From JABDBK01 sp964533645 (lineage in GTDB: Bacteria > Pseudomonadota > Gammaproteobacteria > DSM-16500): 22,017 nt of DNA. Shown piece after piece: positions 15,549-22,017 of this stretch. Numbering within the stretch: position 1 is the stretch's first letter; the number at the start of each line of letters is the position of its first letter. The notes under the pieces are model-generated. The model worked only from the letters and a program-made list of their open reading frames with translations, did no database searches and was not told the DNA's origin. A program made the translations under genes and the position numbers. The stretch covers positions 1 through 22,017 of the forward strand of contig CAZHMQ010000028.1 in NCBI GenBank assembly GCA_964533645.1, in the 5' to 3' direction.

Positions 15549-16544
15549 TTAATAAAACAAATATGACGGCGGATCATTTAATATCATGAGTTGATCTTTT
15601 AAGTTGATTAATTGTTCTTCCCAATAATGGGTAGTGTTAAACCATGGAAACGCACGTGGGAAAGCGGGATCTTCCCATCGACAAGCAAGCCATGCAGAAT
15701 ATTGAATCATGCGTAAGGTGCGCATAGCTTCAATGAGTTGTAATTCGCGCATGTCAAAATCATGGAATTCACAATAACCTTCTAATAAAATATTAAGTTG
15801 TAGTTTAGTCTGTAGAATATCCCCTGATAATAGCATCCAAATATCTTGAATAGCGGGGCCCATGACAGCATCGTCTAGATCTACAATGTGCGGTCCCGCA
15901 TCATTCCAAAGTACATTCCCAAGATGGCAGTCACCATGCAATCGAATAAGCTTAAGATCGGTGATGCCTGTGAATAATTGAGTGATACGATTTAATAATG
16001 CTTCAATGGTTTCACAATACTGTATTTTGAGAAAGGGTGGAATGAAATGATGTGTTAATAAAAATTGATAAGGTATGTATCCATGCGTCTGTACGTTGAG
16101 TTCATCGCGATATTGAAAGGGTCTGCAGGCTGCAACAGCATGTAATCTTCCAATAAAACGTCCCATCCAAGCTAATTGATCTAAATTATCTTGCTCCAGC
16201 GCATGCCCTCCGCGTCTTGGAAAAAGAGCAAAGCGATAATTTTGATATTCATGAAGCGTTTTTCCATCTGAGTTAGTTAGCGGGGCAATGACAGGAATTT
16301 CATGTTCAGTTAACTCTAGACTAAATTGGTGTTCTTCGAAAATGGCTTCATTGGTCCAACGATTGGGTCGATAAAATTTAGCGATAATAGGAGTGGATTC
16401 TTCTATACCTACTTGATAAACACGGTTTTCATAGCTATTTAAAGCTAATAAGCTACCGGAACAAAAAAAGCCTGCGCTTTCAATTGCGGTAAGAATAAGA
16501 TTGGGATCAAGATTTTCGTAGGGTTTTTGTATGTTAGAGTTCAC
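15549..16544 (-). CDS. srkA: Stress response serine/threonine kinase SrkA (YihE/RdoA family)
   Basis: 331 residues, close to the E. coli protein (328). It is a cytoplasmic kinase of the choline-kinase/APH fold that protects cells from death under envelope and oxidative stress. Visible are the ATP-lobe start NSYENRVYQVG, the lysine in IIAKFYRPNRW, the catalytic loop LHGDCHLGNVLW with D205, and the metal-binding DLDDAVMGPAIQDIW with D222. The FPRRGGHALEQD segment is also typical of YihE. The start codon is GTG (16544) with no clear ribosome-binding site. E. coli srkA precedes dsbA; no dsbA is next to this copy. It is convergent with the acid phosphatase gene and divergent from the ankyrin gene. 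Confidence 0.92.
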   Translation of the reverse strand: MNSNIQKPYENLDPNLILTAIESAGFFCSGSLLALNSYENRVYQVGIEESTPIIAKFYRPNRWTNEAIFEEHQFSLELTEHEIPVIAPLTNSDGKTLHEYQNYRFALFPRRGGHALEQDNLDQLAWMGRFIGRLHAVAACRPFQYRDELNVQTHGYIPYQFLLTHHFIPPFLKIQYCETIEALLNRITQLFTGITDLKLIRLHGDCHLGNVLWNDAGPHIVDLDDAVMGPAIQDIWMLLSGDILQTKLQLNILLEGYCEFHDFDMRELQLIEAMRTLRMIQYSAWLACRWEDPAFPRAFPWFNTTHYWEEQLINLKDQLMILNDPPSYLFY

Positions 16545-16603
16545 AAGTATTGTCTATAATTTTATATTTCAAGTATGATAATACAATTTACAAATTTATT
16601 CTA

Positions 16604-16663
16604 GAAATTTTGGTTAAGTAGACCCACTGAGGTGACTCGGTGGGTCTACTTAACCAAAATTTC
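16604..16663. repeat. 60-bp near-perfect palindrome sharing the intron domain VI hairpin
   Basis: The arms 16604-16631 and 16636-16663 are complementary over 28 positions with one T/G mismatch (a wobble in RNA). They close on GTGA, a GNRA-type tetraloop. The segment 16629-16655 matches 12646-12672 of the group II intron relic with one difference (T/C at 16649), but there only the inner 9 bp pair. It lies between the divergent srkA and ankyrin genes, so it is not in a terminator position for either. The rest of this 183-bp gap shows nothing else. Confidence 0.75.
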
Positions 16664-16727
16664 TTGCTTTTTATGTTATTAATGGTAATCATTCACTCAA
16701 ATGATATAAAATATAAGGCTATTCAGA

Positions 16728-17501
16728 ATGTTATCAAAAATCAGAACACTATCTTTTTGGGGAACCCAACCAAAAGCTCCTCATTATTTACATATGTCTG
16801 CTTTGGTGCGGGATATATGTAATTTATCCCATTCAGCTGATGCTATTGATTTTATAGAAAAAAAATTTAAAGAAGCTAAAGATGATGTACTATATGATGC
16901 AACATCAAAAAAATATTATCTTAATCGTGGTTGTTATTCCACTTGTTCATGGGATAGTTTTTTTAAAGATTTAAATGGTTTAGCAGTGAATTTAGAAGGC
17001 GAACGTAATTTGACTTTACTTGGCGTTGCAGTTTTTATGAATGCATTGAAATTGATAAAATGGTTGGTAGAACATCAAGGCGCAGACGTCAATTATGGTC
17101 GCACTTTTTCACCTCTTATGATTGCAGCTTCTGAAGGTAATATTGAACTTATGACATACTTATTATCGAAAGGTGCTGATGTCAATAAACAAAGTAAAGG
17201 TATCAACGCCTTATACCAAGCGGTGAGACATGGTCAAGTCGATGCGGTGGATTTTTTAATAAAACATAATGCTTTATTATTAAAAAATAGTCATGAACTC
17301 ACTCCAATAGAATTAGGTGAAAGAATGATAGAAATAATTAATAAAAATAAAACATTAAATCAAAATGAGTATATGGATTTAATTGAATATGATGTTATGG
17401 GAAATGAAGTTGAGCTTCCATCGTTAGAGAACATGAAAAAAATTATGGAAATGTTAAAAAACTCATACGAAGACCAACCATCAATCATTTTGAAAAAGTA
17501 A
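16728..17501 (+). CDS. Ankyrin repeat protein
   Basis: 257 residues; the ATG has AAGG 9 nt upstream. It has no signal peptide or membrane span. After an N-terminal region of about 95 residues with no recognised domain, three to four ankyrin repeats are clear. NLTLLGVAVFMNALKLIKWLV leads to GADVNYGRTFSPLMIAASEGN; this is followed by LMTYLLSKGADVNKQSKGINALYQAVRHGQ and VDFLIKHNALLLKNSHELTPIELG (together about residues 97-200). A charged helical tail follows (IEIINKNKTLNQ, then LENMKKIMEMLKN). Ankyrin repeats bind protein partners. In this kind of bacterium such proteins are frequent effector candidates, but secretion is not shown. A MITE is inserted 16 bp after the stop. Confidence 0.85.
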   Translation: MLSKIRTLSFWGTQPKAPHYLHMSALVRDICNLSHSADAIDFIEKKFKEAKDDVLYDATSKKYYLNRGCYSTCSWDSFFKDLNGLAVNLEGERNLTLLGVAVFMNALKLIKWLVEHQGADVNYGRTFSPLMIAASEGNIELMTYLLSKGADVNKQSKGINALYQAVRHGQVDAVDFLIKHNALLLKNSHELTPIELGERMIEIINKNKTLNQNEYMDLIEYDVMGNEVELPSLENMKKIMEMLKNSYEDQPSIILKK

Positions 17502-17509
17502 TGAGTATA

Positions 17510-17517
17510 AATAATTC
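17510..17517 (+). repeat. Left target-site duplication of the MITE
   Basis: AATAATTC, immediately left of the terminal repeat; identical to 17682-17689. Confidence 0.85.
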
Positions 17518-17681
17518 GTAACCGTTCACGGGGTACACCGTCATTGCGAACCCAAGCGCTTTTTGCGAGGGTGAAGCAATCCAAAGTGTCCGTTAGTAGA
17601 TCAAATGCGCTTGGATTGCTTCGTCGCTGCGCTTCTCGCAATGACGAATTCTTCTTTTTGCTATACCCCGTGAACACTTAC
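17518..17681. mobile_element. 164-bp MITE with IS66-like ends and 8-bp target duplications
   Basis: The terminal inverted repeats are GTAACCGTTCACGGGGTA (17518-17535) and the complement of GTAAGTGTTCACGGGGTA (17664-17681), matching at 16 of 18. Inner inverted repeats are CGTCATTGCGA (17539-17549) with 17636-17646, and GAAGCAATCCAA (17573-17584) with 17611-17622, so most of the element folds into one hairpin. It is flanked by perfect 8-bp direct repeats. GTAA ends and 8-bp duplications are features of the IS66 family, so a nonautonomous derivative of such an element is the likely identity. It carries no gene. The TTGCGA/GAAGCAATCC core belongs to a class of palindromes spread through many bacterial genomes. 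Confidence 0.88.
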
Positions 17682-17689
17682 AATAATTC
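17682..17689 (+). repeat. Right target-site duplication of the MITE
   Basis: AATAATTC, immediately right of the terminal repeat and just before the ribosome-binding site of the next gene; identical to 17510-17517. Confidence 0.85.
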
Positions 17690-17701
17690 ATGAGGAACAA
17701 T

Positions 17702-18058
17702 ATGTTGGCACTATTCGGTAAGAAAAATGAGTCAGTCACTATCTCTCTTGATGATCATATAAACGCATTTAAAACCAATTTAACTGCATATAATATATTA
17801 TTAGAAGATATCATAAAATCATCTTCACACTATCATGCTCCTGAATTTGAGTTTGATGGTATTCCAGTGTCGTACATGAGTTGCCAAAAAGCTATTGAAG
17901 CTACTGAGCAACGCATTCAAATTTTACAAGCTATCAAAGAAGGTAAGCCTATCAGCAAAGATGAACAAAACCTATTGATGAAAGTCACCGAATGTAAAAA
18001 TAATCCTTTAGTAAATCAATATCCGAATATTATGCAAACTCCATCTCATAAACCATAG
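17702..18058 (+). CDS. Hypothetical 118-residue soluble protein
   Basis: The start at ATG 17702 is chosen because TGAGGA (17691-17696) sits 5 nt upstream. The ATG at 17690 overlaps that site and would add only four residues. The protein is small, charged and mostly helical (NAFKTNLTAYNILLEDIIKS; KAIEATEQRIQILQAIKEGK), with a short middle segment FEFDGIPVSYMSCQ and a proline/asparagine-rich tail. No signal peptide, membrane span or known motif is seen. The MITE lies directly upstream, its duplication ending one base before 17690, so transcription now depends on the element or on read-through from the ankyrin gene. Function unknown. Confidence 0.6.
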   Translation: MLALFGKKNESVTISLDDHINAFKTNLTAYNILLEDIIKSSSHYHAPEFEFDGIPVSYMSCQKAIEATEQRIQILQAIKEGKPISKDEQNLLMKVTECKNNPLVNQYPNIMQTPSHKP

Positions 18059-18068
18059 TAGTATTTTT

Positions 18069-18096
18069 AAAAGCGCCGATGAATTATCGGCGTTTT
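18069..18096. terminator. Bidirectional intrinsic terminator between convergent genes
   Basis: CGCCGAT (18074-18080) pairs with ATCGGCG (18086-18092) across a 5-nt loop, flanked by AAAA and TTTT so it has T-runs on both strands. It ends the hypothetical gene (stop at 18058) and, in reverse, overlaps the stop codon of thiDE at 18084. Confidence 0.78.
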
Positions 18097-19511
18097 CGCC
18101 AAGCTTTTAAAAAAGCTTCAACAGCAGCCACTGGATTTTCAGCTTGAGAAATGGCTGATATCATAGCAATTCCATCAACTCCAGTGTTGCAGACATGTAA
18201 AAAATTATCTTGATTCATACCACCGATAGCCACAATAGGATAATTTAATAGCTCGCACCAATGTTGTAATTGCGCTAAACCTTGTGGTGCAAATGTCATT
18301 CTTTTGCTGCTCGTTTCAAACACAGGACCAAAGGCAATATAAGATGGTTTTAAGGCATGCGCTCGCGCAACCTCAAAATAAGAGTGCGTGCTAATACCCA
18401 AACGTAAACCTGCACGATATATCGCATTTATGTCAGCTGAGTTAAGATCTTCTTGTCCTAAATGAACTCCATAGGCATGATATTTGATAGCAAGTTGCCA
18501 AAAATCATTAATAAACAACCGTGTCTTAAATTTTTTTGCGAGCGCAATGCTTTCAGAAATTTCATTTTCTAACTCAATGCCAACTTTGTTTTTGATGCGA
18601 AGCTGCAGAGTTCGAACACCTAACGGTAACAAAAGTTTTAGCCATTTTATATTGTCTACAATAGGATAAAGACCGATGGAATGATCACAAGGTAGAAAAG
18701 GTGAGTTTTCTTTTTTTATAGGCGAAAGATTCAATAAAGGCAAATCAGCTTGATCCATATTCCACGTTTTTTGATGAAAGCGATACGTTCGAATATACTG
18801 TGAAATATACATCTTTGCTATAACAATCGCATCTTTCATGCAATAATTATTAGCAAGAGATGCTGTAATAGCTGAAGAAAATGTGCAACCTGTGCCACGA
18901 ACTGATTGAACTGGATGCCGTTTTGAAGTTAACCATAGGGATTCATTACCGTCCGTCCATACATCTTGGCTGAAGTGCTCATCATTAAAATGTCCTCCTT
19001 TGATAAGTACACTTTTAACTCCTAAAGCAAGTATTTTTTTACAAGCATTTTTCATATCAGAAAAAGTAGAAATTTTATCTTGAGTTAATAATTCAGCTTC
19101 GTGAATATTGGGTGTTAGTAAAGTAATATGAGGTAATAATTGTTTTAATGATACCATATAATTTTGAATATGATTTTTAAATAAAGCATATCCAGAAGTA
19201 GAAAATAATATAGGATCTAAAACAACACTACCAGAATATGTTGCCAAAAGCTTTTTTAATAGTGAAATTTGTAAATCACAACCAAGCATACCTATTTTAA
19301 TCGCATGTGGTGAAGTTAGAGCATTGCATTGCGCAATGATTTGTTCGTCTGGTAGATGATATATGGAATTAACAGACTCGTTGTTTTGTGCTGTAATGGA
19401 AGTAATAATACTACCTGCAGACACATTAAAATGTTTAAAAACAATTAAATCCGCTTGAATTCCAGAAAAACCACCTGAATCCGATCCTGCAATGGTCCAT
19501 GCGATAGTCAT
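18084..19511 (-). CDS. thiDE: Bifunctional HMP-P kinase / thiamine phosphate synthase (ThiD-ThiE fusion)
   Basis: 475 residues from ATG 19511, which has AGGAG 6 nt upstream inside the end of thiG and forms an ATGA overlap with the thiG stop. Residues 1 to about 262 are ThiD: TIAGSDSGGFSGIQADL at the N-terminus binds HMP, TSITAQN follows, and GTGCTFSSAI near 205 is the ATP/anion-hole motif of ribokinase-like kinases. Residues from about 278 are ThiE: LYPIVDN, QLRIKNK, FINDFW, GVHLGQEDL, GPVFETSSK near 394 and IGGM near 432. It would phosphorylate HMP-P to HMP-PP and join it to the thiazole phosphate to give thiamine phosphate, in the cytoplasm. It is the last gene of the operon. Both halves keep their key motifs, so both activities are likely. 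Confidence 0.92.
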   Translation of the reverse strand: MTIAWTIAGSDSGGFSGIQADLIVFKHFNVSAGSIITSITAQNNESVNSIYHLPDEQIIAQCNALTSPHAIKIGMLGCDLQISLLKKLLATYSGSVVLDPILFSTSGYALFKNHIQNYMVSLKQLLPHITLLTPNIHEAELLTQDKISTFSDMKNACKKILALGVKSVLIKGGHFNDEHFSQDVWTDGNESLWLTSKRHPVQSVRGTGCTFSSAITASLANNYCMKDAIVIAKMYISQYIRTYRFHQKTWNMDQADLPLLNLSPIKKENSPFLPCDHSIGLYPIVDNIKWLKLLLPLGVRTLQLRIKNKVGIELENEISESIALAKKFKTRLFINDFWQLAIKYHAYGVHLGQEDLNSADINAIYRAGLRLGISTHSYFEVARAHALKPSYIAFGPVFETSSKRMTFAPQGLAQLQHWCELLNYPIVAIGGMNQDNFLHVCNTGVDGIAMISAISQAENPVAAVEAFLKAWRKRR

Positions 19512-20293
19512 ATTAACTCCTGTTTCCAAAAAAGTGTGTCAATAAGAGGTGTGCTGGGTTTAGCAGTGTTTCGTTCTAGCATTATTCCTGCTTCAAAACC
19601 TGTACGACCGGCAATAACGGCATGTTTAAATGCCTCCGCCATTTGAATGGGATGAGCGGCAAGTGAAACTGCGGTATTTAATAAGACCGCATCAAATCCT
19701 AATTCCATGGCTTCTGTGGCATGAGAAGGTTTACCAATGCCAGCATCCACAATAAGTGTAATATGAGGTAATCGAGTACGTAATATCTCGAGAGCATATG
19801 GGTTTATCAGGCCTTTTCCGGTTCCAATAGGTGCTCCCCATGGCATTAAAATTCGGCAACCTATATCAACTAAACGTTGACATATCACTAAATCATCCGT
19901 GCAATAAGGAAATACTTCAAAACCACGTTTTATTAATGCTTTTGCAGCAGCTAATAATTCAATAGGATCAGGCTGTAAGTTATAATCATCACCAATAATT
20001 TCTAGTTTAATCCAATTTGTTTGGAATAAATCTCTCGCTATCTCTGCCGTAGTAATGGCATCATCTGCCTGATGGCAACCTGCTGTATTGGGTAAGATAT
20101 GGCATGGTAATTTTTTAATATAGTCCCAGAAATGATTGGCAGAGTTAATATTATTTATCTGTCTTCGTAATGACACAGTCATAACATTTGTTTCTGATGC
20201 AAGAATAGCATCTTTCATGGTGTCTAAATCAGGATATAAAGCAGTACCTAAGAATAAACGACTTGATAGGGTTTTTCCCGCAAGTTCCCACAT
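19508..20293 (-). CDS. thiG: Thiazole synthase ThiG
   Basis: 261 residues from ATG 20293, chosen because AAGGAGG ends 6 nt upstream; the ATG at 20299 touches that site directly. ThiG condenses 1-deoxyxylulose 5-phosphate, dehydroglycine and ThiS thiocarboxylate into the thiazole phosphate. The barrel shows GTALYPD, ILPNTAGC near 67, WIKLEIIGD with the Schiff-base lysine K96, VFPYCTDD near 130, GAPIGTGKGL near 155 and VDAGIGKPSHA near 180. The Shine-Dalgarno site is encoded by the two C-terminal glycine codons of thiS. The stop overlaps the thiDE start as ATGA. Full length. Confidence 0.95.
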   Translation of the reverse strand: MWELAGKTLSSRLFLGTALYPDLDTMKDAILASETNVMTVSLRRQINNINSANHFWDYIKKLPCHILPNTAGCHQADDAITTAEIARDLFQTNWIKLEIIGDDYNLQPDPIELLAAAKALIKRGFEVFPYCTDDLVICQRLVDIGCRILMPWGAPIGTGKGLINPYALEILRTRLPHITLIVDAGIGKPSHATEAMELGFDAVLLNTAVSLAAHPIQMAEAFKHAVIAGRTGFEAGIMLERNTAKPSTPLIDTLFWKQELI

Positions 20294-20295
20294 GA

Positions 20296-20499
20296 TCATC
20301 CTCCTTGCATAGGTGTGATGACTTCGATGTGATCGCCCGCTTGTATTTGATAATCAGAGTAGTGCAGTTTCGGAATAAATTTTCTATTTACAGCAATAGC
20401 AAAACTTGTTTCCTTATAACCATGTAATGATAAAACATCATGTAAACTACAATTTTTTTGTAATTCAATGGATTGATTATTTAATTGAACAGTTATCAT
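20296..20499 (-). CDS. thiS: Sulfur carrier protein ThiS
   Basis: 67 residues from ATG 20499, which overlaps the thiO stop as ATGA. The ubiquitin-like carrier ends in the required Gly-Gly (ITPMQGG), which is adenylated by ThiF and converted to a thiocarboxylate that feeds sulfur to ThiG. Other family marks are LNNQSIELQKN at the N-terminus, the FAIAVNRKFIPK strand and the DHIEVITP turn. No thiF or thiI is in the window, so activation must be by a gene elsewhere. The GGAGGA codons for Gly-Gly double as the Shine-Dalgarno site of thiG. Confidence 0.93.
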   Translation of the reverse strand: MITVQLNNQSIELQKNCSLHDVLSLHGYKETSFAIAVNRKFIPKLHYSDYQIQAGDHIEVITPMQGG

Positions 20500-21524
20500 A
20501 TGGGTTCCCATAATTCTGGATATTGGACGGAAGATATACCATTTAATAAAAATTGAATGACATCATTGGCAATAGCCGGAGCAATTAAAAAACCATGTCT
20601 ATATAATCCATTAATAGCGATGAGCCCATTGTTATATTTTATTTTTGGTAAATGGTTTGATAAGGTAGGTCTGCAATGAGTGACTGTTTTGATGATACGC
20701 GCTTCAGAAAATGCAGGATGCATATAATACACTGCTGAAAGTAGTTCTAATGCGGATCTTACAGAAATAGGGCTATGATCTTCTGACTCGATTTCACTGG
20801 CTCCTATCATATAAATATGATTAGGCCTAGGAACAACATATAGTTTGTAACGCGGATGAAGCAACCGAATCGGTCGTGTGATAACCACATCGGGTGCATA
20901 TAACCACATAAGTTCTCCGCGGACTGAGCGTAAATCACTAAACATTGATTTTGCGCCTAATCCTCTGCAATCAAATACCATATCAAATTTATAGTCTTTT
21001 AAATGGGTAATATCTGTATTAAATCGATAAGTTATTTTAGTTAATAAATAATTCTGAATAGCTTCTAATAAGCTTTGGTTATCTATTTGACCTTCGGATG
21101 GGAAAAAATAAGCATCTGAAAATTTTGTGAGAGCAGGTTCAAGTTCGGTAATTTTTTTTGTAGTGATTTTAACACATTGATCAATCGAAATTTTATGAGA
21201 CATGAGATGATAAAATTGATCTAACTCATGTTTATCTTGTGGGTGGGCAATGAGTAAACTGCCTATTTTTTTGAAATAAATAGACCTATTTAATTTTATA
21301 ATTATTTTTTCCCATAAAAAATGCAACGATTCATAGCCAAGCTTGAAAATAATAGGATAGCATTTTTCTAATTCGGCGACAGGTGTTAAAAGACCTGCTG
21401 CTGTCATGCTGCAGTTCGTCATCCCATCATGTTTGTCAAAAAGCGTGACATCCCAGCCATGATCTTGCAAAGCTAGGGCTAGGAGTTTTCCCATAATACC
21501 TGAACCTACTATACCCGCTTTCAT
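20496..21524 (-). CDS. thiO: Glycine oxidase ThiO
   Basis: 342 residues from ATG 21524, which overlaps the thiC stop as ATGA. Longer in-frame starts would run into thiC. It is an FAD-dependent DAO-family oxidase with the Rossmann motif GIVGSGIMGK at residues 4-13 and the FAD-binding acidic turn TLFDK. FDCRGLGAKS lies near 187, VRGELMWLYAP near 200, and the C-terminal HCRPTLSNHLPKI and NGLYRHGFLIAPAIA motifs are of the ThiO type. It oxidises glycine to the dehydroglycine used by ThiG, the oxygen-dependent alternative to ThiH. Its presence in the operon implies aerobic thiazole synthesis. Full length. Confidence 0.92.
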   Translation of the reverse strand: MKAGIVGSGIMGKLLALALQDHGWDVTLFDKHDGMTNCSMTAAGLLTPVAELEKCYPIIFKLGYESLHFLWEKIIIKLNRSIYFKKIGSLLIAHPQDKHELDQFYHLMSHKISIDQCVKITTKKITELEPALTKFSDAYFFPSEGQIDNQSLLEAIQNYLLTKITYRFNTDITHLKDYKFDMVFDCRGLGAKSMFSDLRSVRGELMWLYAPDVVITRPIRLLHPRYKLYVVPRPNHIYMIGASEIESEDHSPISVRSALELLSAVYYMHPAFSEARIIKTVTHCRPTLSNHLPKIKYNNGLIAINGLYRHGFLIAPAIANDVIQFLLNGISSVQYPELWEPI

Positions 21525-22017
21525 GACGCGCGAATGTCGTGAGAAATCTTCATGGAGCAAAATTTAGGTCCGCACATAGAGCAGAAATGCGCAGTTTTCG
21601 CATTTTCTTGCGGTAACGTTTCATCATGATAGCTGCGCGCTGTATCGGGATCTAATGATAAATTAAACTGATCTTGCCATTGAAAGTTAAATCTTGCTTT
21701 AGATAAAGCCAAATCTCGATGATGTGCAGTCGGATGACCCTTAGCGAGATCTGCTGCATGCGCTGCAATCTTGTAAGCGATAATTCCTTGTTTTACATCT
21801 TCTTTGTTAGGTAAACCTAAATGTTCTTTAGGAGTGACATAACATAACATAGCGCATCCATACCAGCCTATCATGGCAGCCCCTATAGCGCTTGTCATAT
21901 GATCATAACCTGGTGCAATATCCGTTGTGAGTGGTCCTAAGGTATAAAAAGGTGCCTCATGGCAATGTTCGATTTGCATATCCATATTTTCTTTGATGAG
22001 ATGCATAGGAATATGTC
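21521..22017 (-). CDS. thiC: Phosphomethylpyrimidine synthase ThiC, C-terminal part (cut by window edge)
   Basis: The frame stays open to the right edge, so the start and most of the gene (usually 550-650 residues) lie beyond it; about 165 C-terminal residues are present. ThiC is a radical-SAM enzyme that rearranges aminoimidazole ribotide to HMP-P. Visible are ENMDMQIEHCHEAPFYTLGP, TDIAPGYDHMTSAIGAAMIG, MLCYVTPKEHLGLPN, the DLAKGHPTAHHRDLALSKAR-like segment and the C-terminal cluster motif CSMCGPKFC (CxxCxxxxC) that holds the 4Fe-4S. The stop overlaps the thiO start. A TPP riboswitch, if present, would lie upstream of thiC outside this window. Confidence 0.96.
   Translation of the reverse strand, partial: HIPMHLIKENMDMQIEHCHEAPFYTLGPLTTDIAPGYDHMTSAIGAAMIGWYGCAMLCYVTPKEHLGLPNKEDVKQGIIAYKIAAHAADLAKGHPTAHHRDLALSKARFNFQWQDQFNLSLDPDTARSYHDETLPQENAKTAHFCSMCGPKFCSMKISHDIRAS

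Noticed and set aside
16640..16822. 60-codon plus-strand frame starting in the 60-bp palindrome
   Set aside because: It overlaps the start of the ankyrin gene in another frame and has no ribosome-binding site; its N-terminus is palindrome sequence.
17360..17677. 105-codon minus-strand frame over the ankyrin gene end and the MITE
   Set aside because: Its N-terminal half (SLREAQRRSNP and following) is simply the translation of the MITE palindrome, a common source of false small proteins; it has no ribosome-binding site of its own.
1..22017. CRISPR array, tRNA, rRNA or prophage
   Set aside because: No regularly spaced repeats, cloverleaf-like tRNA sequence, rRNA core or phage structural genes were seen on either strand.

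Overview
The window looks like a chromosomal segment of an AT-rich gammaproteobacterium, most plausibly a host-associated member of the Legionellales (relatives of Legionella, Coxiella or Berkiella). This is an inference from low GC, gammaproteobacterial housekeeping genes (greB, srkA, dctA, a thiC-thiO-thiS-thiG-thiDE operon) mixed with ankyrin-type proteins, a cytosolic-looking HAD acid phosphatase and decayed mobile DNA. The species is not identified.

Layout. 52-543 (-) is greB, divergent from a large + strand envelope gene (646-4020) that fuses GH18-like, CE4 deacetylase and GT2 glycosyltransferase modules in one membrane protein. A Lon-family AAA+ protease follows (4260-6500). Then come two genes for exported proteins on the minus strand: an alkaline-phosphatase-superfamily hydrolase (6560-7522) and a six-cysteine protein (7662-8024) with its own intrinsic terminator. 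A 435-bp gene-free stretch with several palindromes leads to dctA (8461-9708). Convergent to dctA are two small lipoproteins, one with 13 cysteines (9759-10022) and one of BamE/SmpA type (10149-10466). Next on the plus strand are a 624-residue helical, ankyrin-like protein (10559-12433), a decayed group II intron 3' end (about 12523-12672), an AzgA-type purine permease (12700-14001), a PepSY protein (14142-14588) and a HAD acid phosphatase (14651-15481). srkA (15549-16544, -) is divergent from an ankyrin-repeat gene (16728-17501), with a long hairpin between them. A MITE with clean 8-bp target duplications (17518-17681) sits just upstream of an unknown 118-residue gene. The right end is a tight minus-strand thiamine operon, with thiC cut by the window edge.

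How the genes work together. The thi genes form one pathway unit: ThiC makes the pyrimidine, ThiO, ThiS and ThiG make the thiazole, and the ThiD-ThiE fusion phosphorylates and joins them. All four junctions are ATGA overlaps, which points to translational coupling. dctA and the purine permease suggest import of organic acids and nucleobases. The small exported and lipid-anchored proteins around dctA form an envelope-oriented patch. The two ankyrin proteins are candidates for host-interaction roles, but nothing in the sequence proves secretion.

The most interesting structure is in the non-coding DNA. A 17-nt repeat supplies the stop codon of two unrelated genes. A group II intron relic shares its domain VI hairpin with a near-perfect 60-bp palindrome 4 kb away. 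An IS66-like MITE carries intact terminal repeats and target duplications.
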